Assembly (NCBI RefSeq): GCF_000503895.1
Contig: NC_022997.1
Span: forward strand, 1,942,501 to 2,006,500
Length of the DNA stretch: 64,000 nt
Source of the DNA: Hyphomicrobium nitrativorans NL23
GTDB taxonomy: Bacteria; Pseudomonadota; Alphaproteobacteria; Rhizobiales; Hyphomicrobiaceae
Reading direction: 5' to 3'
In this document: positions 54,828 to 62,727 of the stretch, piece after piece
How positions within the stretch are numbered: the first letter of the stretch is position 1
Layout: every line of letters starts with the position of its first letter
Made by a program: the position numbers and the translations under genes
Notes under the pieces: model-generated
The model's database searches: none
Seen by the model: only the letters and a program-made list of their open reading frames with translations
Told to the model about the DNA's origin: nothing

Positions 54828-55703
54828 TTAAATCGACATCGGCTTGCCGAGGCGGCCGGCGAGGTCTTGGGTGAACTGCCAGGCGACGCGGCCGGAGCGC
54901 GCGCCGCGCGTCATGCTCCATTCGAGCGCCTCGCGCCGTAGCGCGGCAGGGTCGATGTCCAGGCCGAAGTGCGTTGTGTAGGCGCGGACCATGGCGAGAT
55001 AGTCGTCCTGCGAGGCGTTGTGAAAGCCGAGCCAGAGGCCGAAGCGGTCCGACAAAGACACTTTTTCTTCGACGGCTTCCGACGGATTGATGGCGGTCGA
55101 GCTTTCGTTGTCCACCATATCGCGCGGCATCAGGTGGCGGCGGTTCGAGGTGGCATAGAAGAGCACGTTCTGAGGCCGTCCCTCGATACCGCCTTCCAGC
55201 ACCGCCTTGAGCGATTTGTAGCTGGTGTCGTCGTAGTCGAACGAGAGATCGTCGCAGAACACAATGAAGCGGTGGGGTGCGTCGCGCATCGTGGCGAGGG
55301 CGGCCGGAAGGGTCGCGATGTCCTCGCGATGGATTTCGATCAGCTTGAGGCGGGGTGCGCCTTCCGAGAGGCCGGCGAGCACGTCGGCGTGGGCGGCCTT
55401 GACCAGGCTGGACTTGCCCATGCCGCGCGCCCCCCAGAGCAGCGCGTTGTTCGCGGGCAGGCCAGCCGCGAAGCGGCGCGTGTTGTCGAGGAGCTGGGTC
55501 GCGGCGTGGTCGATGCCCTTGAGAAGGGCGAGGGGGACGCGGTTCACGTGTGGGATGGGCTGAAAGCCGAGCGCGGCCGCCTGCCAGACGAACGCGTCAG
55601 CCGCATCGAAGCGCTGGGGGCGAAGCGCCGGGGGCGCCAGCCGTTCCAGGGCGGCTGCGATGCGGTCGAGGCGGCTCGCAAGGTCTCTGTCGTCGCTTGT
55701 CAT
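54828..55703 (-). CDS. DUF815 family AAA ATPase
   Basis: The 291-residue chain matches DUF815 ATPases: LLWGARGMGKSSLVKAAHADV near residue 89 is Walker A, FIVFCDDLSFDYDDTSYKSLKAVLEGGIEGRPQNVLFYATSNRRHL near 150 holds Walker B and sensor 1, and EKVSLSDRFGLWLGFHN near 213 is the conserved second block. Such proteins are widespread in Proteobacteria but have no settled function. ATG at 55703 was preferred to the GTG at 55739. It diverges from yajC across about 290 bp. Confidence 0.9.
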   Translation of the reverse strand: MTSDDRDLASRLDRIAAALERLAPPALRPQRFDAADAFVWQAAALGFQPIPHVNRVPLALLKGIDHAATQLLDNTRRFAAGLPANNALLWGARGMGKSSLVKAAHADVLAGLSEGAPRLKLIEIHREDIATLPAALATMRDAPHRFIVFCDDLSFDYDDTSYKSLKAVLEGGIEGRPQNVLFYATSNRRHLMPRDMVDNESSTAINPSEAVEEKVSLSDRFGLWLGFHNASQDDYLAMVRAYTTHFGLDIDPAALRREALEWSMTRGARSGRVAWQFTQDLAGRLGKPMSI

Positions 55704-55993
55704 CTGGAGGGCCTTGATTTTCCGTGCCTCGATGGACACCTGGGACGTGAGATCGGTGTTGTCCGGGAAGAAACTCCGATGCTTTCCCGGCGTGCGCGGC
55801 CTCTATAGCGCGAGCCGTACGTTTGGGGCGAGGCCCGTCTTGCCGGGCCGCCAGCGGGTACGGGAGACATGCTTGCAATGCGGGCGGTGGACACTATAGT
55901 CGCGGCCGATCTCGGGCGGACAGACTGGCGGGGGTGCCTCCGGCAGAGCTGGCCGCGTTTCGCTTAGACGATCCGACAAGGACCTGTCCAAAC

Positions 55994-56335
55994 ATGTTCA
56001 TTTCTCCGGCCTATGCCCAGGCGGCGGGCGGTGTGGATCCCTTCAGTGGGCTCCTGATCCCCATGCTGCTCATGGTGTTGATCTTCTACTTCCTTGTGAT
56101 CCGCCCGCAGAGCCAGCGGCAGAAACAACATCGTGAAATGGTGGACCGCGTCCGCCGCGGCGATACCGTCGTCACGTCCGGCGGTTTCGTCGGCAAAGTG
56201 GCCCGAGTGCCGGAAAACTCAGATGAGATCGAGGTCGATCTCGCCGAGGCGCTCAAGGTGCGCGTGCTCAAGAGCACGCTGATCGACGTGCGCTCGAAGA
56301 GCGAGCCGGTCAAGGATACCGTGACCACGAAATGA
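55994..56335 (+). CDS. yajC: Preprotein translocase subunit YajC
   Basis: Accessory subunit of the SecDF-YajC complex. The 113 residues have a short N terminus (SPAYAQAAGG), one membrane helix (LLIPMLLMVLIFYFLVIRPQSQRQKQHREM) with the RPQ motif, and the RRGDTVVTSGGFVGKVARV soluble domain. It precedes secD by 77 bp and secF after that, the standard order. Confidence 0.94.
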   Translation: MFISPAYAQAAGGVDPFSGLLIPMLLMVLIFYFLVIRPQSQRQKQHREMVDRVRRGDTVVTSGGFVGKVARVPENSDEIEVDLAEALKVRVLKSTLIDVRSKSEPVKDTVTTK

Positions 56336-56412
56336 GCCGCTGAGCGGAGCGAGCGGGCGCTGTGCGCCCGCTTTCAACATGACAACGTTTTAGGGGAGAG
56401 GTCTCTTCAGCC

Positions 56413-58050
56413 ATGCTGCATTTCGAGCGCTGGAAGATCGTATTGATCTTGCTGACCTGCTTCCTCGGGCTTCTCTTTGCGCTGCCCAACTTCTTTTCGG
56501 CCGAGACGCGCGCCAAGTGGCCGGGCTTCCTGCCGTCGCGGGCGATGCCGCTCGGGCTCGACCTTCAGGGCGGCGCGCATCTTCTGCTGGCCATCGACCA
56601 GAAGGATATCCGTCACGACTGGCTGACCAATCTGCGCGAGGACGCCCGCCGTTCGCTGCGGGACGCGAAGATCGGCTTTTCCGCCATCGGCATCTCGGGC
56701 GAGGCTCTCCAGGTTCGTCTCGTGAAGCCCGAGGATACGGATGCAGCTTATGAAGCGCTGCGCAAGCTCGTGCAGCCGATCGGCAACCAGATTCTCGGTA
56801 CGACGGGCGACGATATCGAAGTGCGGCGCGGGGCCGAGCCTGGCGTTATTCTCCTCCAGCCGACGGCGTTCGGATTGCGCGAGCGCCTGATCCACGCCAC
56901 GTCGGCTTCCATCGAGACGATCAATCGGCGCGTCAACGCGATGGGCACGGCGGAATCGGAAGTCGTGCAGCAGGGGCGGGACCGTATTCTGGTTCAGTAT
57001 CCCGGCCTCTCCGATACCCAGCAGCTCAAGGATTTGATCGGCCAGACGGCCAAGCTCTCGTTCCACGCCGTGCATCCGACGGTGACCGCCGAGGAGGCGC
57101 AGACGACGCGTCCGCCCGTCGGGTACAAGATCTATCAGTCGGGCGAGCGCGAGGACGACGCCGGATATCAGTCGGCGTACGTGCTGCAAGAGGTGCCGGT
57201 GGTGCAGGGCGACGACCTCGTCGACTCGCAGCCCGCTTTCGACAGCCAAACGAATGCGCCGATCATCACGTTCCGTTTCAACCAGTCGGGCGCGCGTAAG
57301 TTCGGCAACTTTACGAAGACGCACGTGGGCGAGCCGTTCGCCATCGTGCTCGACGACAAGGTGATCTCGGCACCCGTGATCCGTGAGGCCATTCTCGGCG
57401 GTTCGGGCCAGATCTCGGGCAACTTCTCGGTCGACAGCGCCAACAACCTCGCCATTCAGCTGCGCTCGGGCGCGCTGCCTGCGAAGCTGACGATCGTCGA
57501 GGAGCGGACCGTCGGGCCGTCGCTCGGCGCCGACAGTATCGATGCGGGTCTGCGTGCGTCCGTCGTCGGGCTCACCGCGATGGCGATCATCACCGTGTAC
57601 ATCTACGGCACATTCGGCGTGTATGCGCTGATCGGCCTTTTGGTGCACGGCGTTCTCATTGCCGCCCTGATGTCTGCGGTGGGCGCGACGCTCACGCTTC
57701 CGGGCATCGCGGGCTTCGTGCTGACCATCGCGATGGCGGTGGATGCGAACGTCCTCATCTACGAACGTGTTCGAGAAGAAATACGCGCGGGCAAAACGCA
57801 GGTGATGGCCATCGAGACGGGCTTCAGGCGCGCGTTCACCACCATTCTCGACAGCCAGCTCACCACACTCGTCGCGGGCCTGATCATGTTCTGGCTCGGC
57901 TCGGGGCCAATCCGCGGCTTCGCCGTTACGCTGTCGCTCGGCATTCTGACGTCGGTGTTCGCGGCGGTGACGGTGACGCGTCTGCTGTGCGCCATGTGGC
58001 TCAAGAACGCGAAGGCCGCCAAAGGGCGCCAAGTCGCTATTCCGATCTAA
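56413..58050 (+). CDS. secD: Protein translocase subunit SecD
   Basis: Uses proton motive force to complete Sec-dependent export. The 545 residues carry an N-terminal helix, LGLDLQGGAHLLLAID near residue 50 (the RND-like D1 motif), a large periplasmic domain with RVNAMGTAESEVVQQGRDRILVQYPG near 175, and a six-helix C-terminal membrane region with AMAVDANVLIYERVREE near 440. It overlaps nothing and is followed 12 bp later by secF. Confidence 0.96.
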   Translation: MLHFERWKIVLILLTCFLGLLFALPNFFSAETRAKWPGFLPSRAMPLGLDLQGGAHLLLAIDQKDIRHDWLTNLREDARRSLRDAKIGFSAIGISGEALQVRLVKPEDTDAAYEALRKLVQPIGNQILGTTGDDIEVRRGAEPGVILLQPTAFGLRERLIHATSASIETINRRVNAMGTAESEVVQQGRDRILVQYPGLSDTQQLKDLIGQTAKLSFHAVHPTVTAEEAQTTRPPVGYKIYQSGEREDDAGYQSAYVLQEVPVVQGDDLVDSQPAFDSQTNAPIITFRFNQSGARKFGNFTKTHVGEPFAIVLDDKVISAPVIREAILGGSGQISGNFSVDSANNLAIQLRSGALPAKLTIVEERTVGPSLGADSIDAGLRASVVGLTAMAIITVYIYGTFGVYALIGLLVHGVLIAALMSAVGATLTLPGIAGFVLTIAMAVDANVLIYERVREEIRAGKTQVMAIETGFRRAFTTILDSQLTTLVAGLIMFWLGSGPIRGFAVTLSLGILTSVFAAVTVTRLLCAMWLKNAKAAKGRQVAIPI

Positions 58051-58062
58051 GGAAGGTCAACA

Positions 58063-59019
58063 ATGTTCCTGGTCCCGGATTTCAAGGGTCACGATATCTT
58101 TCCCCATCACCTCAATCTTCCGATCATGAGGTACAAGGAGCTTTGCTTCGCCATCTCGATCCTGCTGATGGTGATTTCGCTCGGTCTCATCTTTACCAAG
58201 GGGTTCAACCTTGGTGTGGACTTCAAGGGCGGCTCGTTGATCGAGGTGCGTGCGAAGTCGGGGGAGGCGGATATCAGCGACATGCGCTCGTCGCTCACGG
58301 CGTTGGGCCTCGGTAGCGTTCAGATCCAGCATATCGGGACGGCTGGCGATGTGCTGATCCGCGTGGAGCAGCAAGAGGGCGAAGAGGAAGCTCAGCAGGT
58401 CGCGGCCAAAAAGGTGCTCGATACGCTCGGCGAAGGCTACGAGCTTCGTCGCGTCGAGATTGTCGGCCCGGCTGTTTCGGGCGAGCTTCGGATGACGGGC
58501 CTCATCGCCGTGTTCGTCGCGTGTATCGCGATCTGGGCCTATGTGTGGTTCCGCTTCGAGTGGCAGTTTTCCGTCGGCGTGCTTGTGGGGCTTGGGCATG
58601 ATGCGCTGATCACGGCGGGCGTGTTCTCTCTGTTTCAGCTTCAGTTCGATCTCGGCATCGTGGCGGCGTTTCTCGCCATGCTCGGCTACTCGATTAACGA
58701 TTCCATCGTCGTGGCCGACCGCATTCGCGAGAACATGCGCAAATATAAGAAGATGCCGCTGACGGAGCTGCTCAACCTGTCGATCAACGAGACGCTGTCG
58801 CGGACCGTGCTCACGGGCGTGACGACCGTCATCGTGCTGCTCTCGCTCATCATATTCGGCGGCGAAGTCATCCGGAACTTCGTGTTCTGCATGCTGTTCG
58901 GGGTGCTCATCGGCACATATTCGTCGGTGTTCATTTCGTCGCCGCTTATCGAGTATCTCGGTATCCGGCGCGACGCGATGGACGAGGAGCCCGCGAAGGC
59001 GCCGGCGCAGACGTCCTGA
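58063..59019 (+). CDS. secF: Protein translocase subunit SecF
   Basis: Partner of SecD. The 318 residues contain GFNLGVDFKGGSLIEVR near residue 45, the D1 motif, and IVAAFLAMLGYSINDSIVVADRIRENMRK near 200 in the membrane region, followed by NETLSRTVLTGVTTVIVLLSL. It starts 12 bp after secD and is followed 20 bp later by the Mth938-like gene, within the same transcript. Confidence 0.96.
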   Translation: MFLVPDFKGHDIFPHHLNLPIMRYKELCFAISILLMVISLGLIFTKGFNLGVDFKGGSLIEVRAKSGEADISDMRSSLTALGLGSVQIQHIGTAGDVLIRVEQQEGEEEAQQVAAKKVLDTLGEGYELRRVEIVGPAVSGELRMTGLIAVFVACIAIWAYVWFRFEWQFSVGVLVGLGHDALITAGVFSLFQLQFDLGIVAAFLAMLGYSINDSIVVADRIRENMRKYKKMPLTELLNLSINETLSRTVLTGVTTVIVLLSLIIFGGEVIRNFVFCMLFGVLIGTYSSVFISSPLIEYLGIRRDAMDEEPAKAPAQTS

Positions 59020-59039
59020 AGGCCTGGGGGCAATACGTC

Positions 59040-59414
59040 ATGCGCCCCCGCGCCTATCTCCCCCGGCAGGTCCCCATCGAGGCCTATGGCAACGGCGGCT
59101 TCCGTTTCGGCGGCATGAGCCATCGCGGCTCCATTCTCTGTCTTCCGTCCGGTATCTGGGGTTGGGCGCCATCCAGCATCGGCGCGCTCGACAGCGCGGC
59201 CTTGCAGCCGCTGCTCGATCTCGCGTCGGATCTTTCCTTCGTGATCCTCGGAACCGGATCGACGCTGGCGCGCGCGCCGCGCGATGTCCGCATCGCGTGC
59301 GAAGAGGTGGGGCTCGGGCTTGATGTCATGGATACGGGCGCGGCGGCCCGCACCTACAACATCCTGCTGGCCGAAGGCCGTGCGATTGCGGCCGCGCTGA
59401 TCGCCGTGGAATGA
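59040..59414 (+). CDS. Mth938-like domain protein, NDUFAF3 homolog
   Basis: The 124-residue chain matches the Mth938/NDUFAF3 fold family: YGNGGFRFGG near residue 16, GSILCLPSGIWGW near 30, then LSFVILGTGSTLARAP near 66 and GLDVMDTGAAARTYNILLAEGR near 95. NDUFAF3 is a mitochondrial complex I assembly factor. It lies 20 bp after secF and its stop overlaps the next start by 4 bp. A role in NADH dehydrogenase assembly here is inference. Confidence 0.85.
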   Translation: MRPRAYLPRQVPIEAYGNGGFRFGGMSHRGSILCLPSGIWGWAPSSIGALDSAALQPLLDLASDLSFVILGTGSTLARAPRDVRIACEEVGLGLDVMDTGAAARTYNILLAEGRAIAAALIAVE

Positions 59415-60289
59415 GGCCCGTCATGGGTGCATCCGATCCGCTTACCGCCGTCGGCGGCGATGTCCGCCCCATCTACGAGACGGCGCGGGACTTCGAGCGC
59501 GACCGCTATCTCGCCGCGCTGCTCGCGCCCAAGGAGACGCAGGACGATCTCGTGACGCTCGCGGCCTATCTCGGCGAGCTTCAACGCATTCCGCTCCTCG
59601 CACATGATGCGACGATCGGCGAGATCCGTTTTCAGTGGTGGCGAGACGCGCTTCAAGCCGCGCCGGACGTTGCGAGCGGACATCCCGTGGCCGATGCCGT
59701 GCGGGAGCTTGCGGCGCGGCGCGGTCTTTCAACGGAGACCTTGCTGCTTCCCATCGAGGGGCGTTCGCGGGAGCTCTACGAAGACGGTATCCGCGACGAG
59801 GACGACCTGCTCGCCTATGCCGACGAGGCCGAGGGGGGTGCATTTCGGATCGCGCACGGGCTGATCGTGGGCACCGCTCCTTCCGAAACATCGGAATTTT
59901 CCCGAAATGCGGGCCGGGCACTGGCCTTTACACGGCTTGCCCTCAGCTTGCCACAGCATCTTGCTCTTGGTCGTTTGCCGCTCCCGGCTGCGTTCGTGGG
60001 CAGGGCCCGCGATCCGCGCGGAGCGGACGAGGGAGTGGCGCGCGGGGCGGCCCGGGAGCTTTCGGCGCTTCTGGCCGTAGAGGCAAGGGCCTACCTCGCG
60101 CGCTTCCGCGGGGACCAGGTGCGTCTCGAAGGCCGAGAGTTGGCTGCGTTTCTGCCGCTTTGCCTCGTCGAGCCCTATTTGCAGGCCGCGCTCAGGCCCG
60201 GGCGTGACGCGCTTCTGGAACTTGCGGACATTTCGCCTCTGTCGCGTGTCGTCAGGCTGTGGTTCGCCCGATGGCGCGGGCGGATCTGA
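59411..60289 (+). CDS. Squalene/phytoene synthase family protein, NDUFAF6-like
   Basis: A 292-residue all-helical protein of the squalene/phytoene synthase superfamily: DFERDRYLAALLAP near residue 28, EIRFQWWRDAL near 71, then DEDDLLAYADEAEGGAFRIAHGL near 124. The two Asp-rich DxxxD motifs of true prenyl synthases are not clear here, as in the NDUFAF6 group, which assembles complex I rather than making terpenes. It overlaps the NDUFAF3-like gene by 4 bp. The pairing supports the assembly-factor reading over carotenoid or hopanoid synthesis. Confidence 0.78.
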   Translation: MRPVMGASDPLTAVGGDVRPIYETARDFERDRYLAALLAPKETQDDLVTLAAYLGELQRIPLLAHDATIGEIRFQWWRDALQAAPDVASGHPVADAVRELAARRGLSTETLLLPIEGRSRELYEDGIRDEDDLLAYADEAEGGAFRIAHGLIVGTAPSETSEFSRNAGRALAFTRLALSLPQHLALGRLPLPAAFVGRARDPRGADEGVARGAARELSALLAVEARAYLARFRGDQVRLEGRELAAFLPLCLVEPYLQAALRPGRDALLELADISPLSRVVRLWFARWRGRI

Positions 60290-60327
60290 TATCCGCGCTC
60301 GGGCGCGATACAGGGATCGGTCACTGC

Positions 60328-62436
60328 ATGATTTTTCGCCTGCTCGCTTCCATCTGTTTCTGGTGCGCCGCTCTGTGCGCGCCGGCGCTGGCGCAATGGG
60401 GTTCGCCGCAGGACGAGCGTCCGTGGGGTGCGCCGTCGACGGTCGAGCCGCAGCACATGCCGTTGCCCGCGACACCGCAATTCGTGCCGCCGCCGGTCGA
60501 ACCCGATGCGATGGGCATCGACGGACTTTTGGCGATGAGCGGCGTCGGCATCACGTGGCGGGTCGAGAATCCGTTCCGCTTCTTCGTCGATCCCAAGGAT
60601 ACGGAAGTGCATCGCGCGACCTATCTCGCGCTCACGCCGGAGCAGCGGCGTGCGGGGCCGGTGCTTGCGTCGGAGCGTGCACTTTCGCGCCGGCACGAAT
60701 CCGGATGGGCGGAGAGCATGGTCCGGAAGGTGTGCTGGACCAGCCGCAAGAACCGGCACATCTGTCCCGACGGGAGCGATTACATCGATCCCAAAAGCCA
60801 CAACGTGGAAGTGCGGCTTCAGAACATGCCCGAGCCCGCCATCGATTGCCGCTGGATCGCCTCGCCGCTCGGAGGCGCCGATACCGCCGAGGTGACCGTC
60901 ACCAAGGCGTGCGGCGAGCCGGTCGTGTTCACCGCACCTTACCCGGCGGGCCTCAACGTGAGCGTGGCGGTCGGCGGGGTCGAGGTCGCGTCCACCGAGG
61001 TTCGCGTCACCGACATCTTTGTCGTCGGGCTAGGCGACAGCTTCGGCTCGGGTGAGGGCAACCCCGACGTGCCGGTGCGCTTTTCGCCGGAACGCACCAT
61101 TGCCTATGGCGGAGACAAGGCGGGAGATCTTGGCGGGTATCCGGCACGCGTCGGTGCGTGGAAGCAGGTCGGCGACGATGTGTTCGTCGAGAACAATGCG
61201 CGTTGGCTCGATCAGGCGTGCCATCGTTCGCTCTATTCGTATCAATTGCGCACCGCGCTCGCGCTCGCGGTCGAAGACCCGCATCGGGCCGTGACGTTCG
61301 CGGGCTTTGCCTGCTCGGGCGCAGAGATCGTGTGGGGCTTCTTCCTGCGCTACAAGGGCAACGAGTGGGTGCCCAATCCGCCCGATCTTTCGCAAGTTGC
61401 GGCTGCGGCGGATGCGCAATGCGGGAAGCGCGACGCGCCGCTCGTCGATATGCCCGAGGCCTATCACATCCAGGGTTCGATCCCCGAGCTTCAGGGCGGC
61501 GTGGTTCTTCACAAGTGCCCGATCGAGAAAGCGCGCAAGATCGATCTGCTGCTGGTGTCGCTCGGCGGAAACGATGTGGGCTTCGCGCGTCTCGTGGCCA
61601 ATGCGGTGCTTTCCGACAGCTCGCTCGTGCGCAGGCTCGGCGGCTGGTTCGGGCAGGTGCACGGCAATCAGGAAAGCGCGGCGCTGCTTGAGCGTCTCGA
61701 CACGCGCTATAAGGCGATGAACCGCGCGTTGCACGGCATCCTGCACATTCCGTGGAACGAAGCGGACCGCGTCATCCTTACGGCCTATCCGCCGTTCTCG
61801 ATGCTGGATGATGCGGGTGCCGTGTGCTCGGACGGCTCCGCCGGCATGGAGGTATTCAGCGACTTCGCGATTACGCAGAAGGCGGCGTTGAGCAGCGCGT
61901 GGCTTGCGGACAAGCTCGATCAGATCATGGCCGAGAGCGCGCGCCATCATTCGTGGAGCTTCGTTTTCGACCATCGGAAGGCGTTCGTCGGTCGCGGCCT
62001 GTGCGCCGGGCACACGACCGGCCTCGGCTCGATTGCGGACGATCTGAGGTTGCCCCGCCGACAAGGGGGCATGTGGGTTCCTTACAACCCGGCGCACTTC
62101 GAGCCTTACGCCGCGCGGCAACGCTGGTTCCGCACGCCGAACGACGCCTTCATGACCGGAAACTTCCACGTGGCCGGATCGGTGATGCAGCGTGTGCTGA
62201 AGCTGCAAAGCTTCTCGTGGTTCCAGGTGCTGCTGGCCTCGACCTATTCGGGCGCCTTCCATCCGACGGCCGAGGGGCATGCCGCGATTGCGGATGCGGT
62301 GATGCCGCGCGCGCGCGAGGTGCTGGCGCGCTATGGGCAGCAATCCGTGGCGGCGGGGGCTGACGGCAGTGCGCCGCAGGCTATACGCGCTCCGTTCGGC
62401 AACGACGCGCTGCCGGCTGCCGGAGGCGGATGGTAA
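60328..62436 (+). CDS. SGNH/GDSL hydrolase family exported protein, 702 residues
   Basis: Starts with a signal peptide (FRLLASICFWCAALCAPALAQ) cleaved near residue 22. The catalytic domain begins near residue 230: block I FVVGLGDSFGSGEGNPDV with Ser, the SLGGNDVGFARLV block III near 412, and STYSGAFHPTAEGHAAIAD near 650 with the catalytic His. The first 220 residues contain DTEVHRATYLALTPEQR and several Cys but no domain I can name. It starts 38 bp after the preceding gene, so it may be co-transcribed, yet its substrate is unknown. At 702 residues it is well above a typical GDSL esterase. Confidence 0.82.
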   Translation: MIFRLLASICFWCAALCAPALAQWGSPQDERPWGAPSTVEPQHMPLPATPQFVPPPVEPDAMGIDGLLAMSGVGITWRVENPFRFFVDPKDTEVHRATYLALTPEQRRAGPVLASERALSRRHESGWAESMVRKVCWTSRKNRHICPDGSDYIDPKSHNVEVRLQNMPEPAIDCRWIASPLGGADTAEVTVTKACGEPVVFTAPYPAGLNVSVAVGGVEVASTEVRVTDIFVVGLGDSFGSGEGNPDVPVRFSPERTIAYGGDKAGDLGGYPARVGAWKQVGDDVFVENNARWLDQACHRSLYSYQLRTALALAVEDPHRAVTFAGFACSGAEIVWGFFLRYKGNEWVPNPPDLSQVAAAADAQCGKRDAPLVDMPEAYHIQGSIPELQGGVVLHKCPIEKARKIDLLLVSLGGNDVGFARLVANAVLSDSSLVRRLGGWFGQVHGNQESAALLERLDTRYKAMNRALHGILHIPWNEADRVILTAYPPFSMLDDAGAVCSDGSAGMEVFSDFAITQKAALSSAWLADKLDQIMAESARHHSWSFVFDHRKAFVGRGLCAGHTTGLGSIADDLRLPRRQGGMWVPYNPAHFEPYAARQRWFRTPNDAFMTGNFHVAGSVMQRVLKLQSFSWFQVLLASTYSGAFHPTAEGHAAIADAVMPRAREVLARYGQQSVAAGADGSAPQAIRAPFGNDALPAAGGGW

Positions 62437-62451
62437 CGCTTTCGGGCGATG

Positions 62452-62727
62452 CTAGAGGGTGATTGGTTTTGATTGAATCGAAATCACGCTCTAGCTTTTT
62501 GACGAGACCGATGCGTCACGCTTCGAACTTTCTCCGCGCTGCCGATTCACGCCGTGCCGGGTAGGCGGCGCGCCGATCGGAGCGGCTAGGGTCCGAAGCG
62601 ATTATGGTCTCTTGAGTCAGACCGACTATCACGCTTCGGACTGATAGGGTCCGAAGCGATCATGGTCTCTTGAGCTAGACCGATGATTCACGCTTCAGGC
62701 TGGTAGGGCCTGAAGCGATCATGGTCT
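62452..62727. repeat. R2 palindromic repeat cluster, about three tandem hairpin copies
   Basis: Begins with CTAGAGGGTGATT (62452-62464) pairing with AATCACGCTCTAG (62482-62494) bar one mismatch. Then come copies of a second module: a partial one near 62585-62610, CGCTTCGGAC-TGATAG-GGTCCGAAGCG near 62632-62658 and CGCTTCAGGC-TGGTAG-GGCCTGAAGCG near 62691-62717, each closing with ATCATGGTCT or ATTATGGTCT. The stems differ by paired changes (GGAC/GTCC against AGGC/GCCT). The last copy reaches the stop codon of the ABC gene. Confidence 0.75.
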
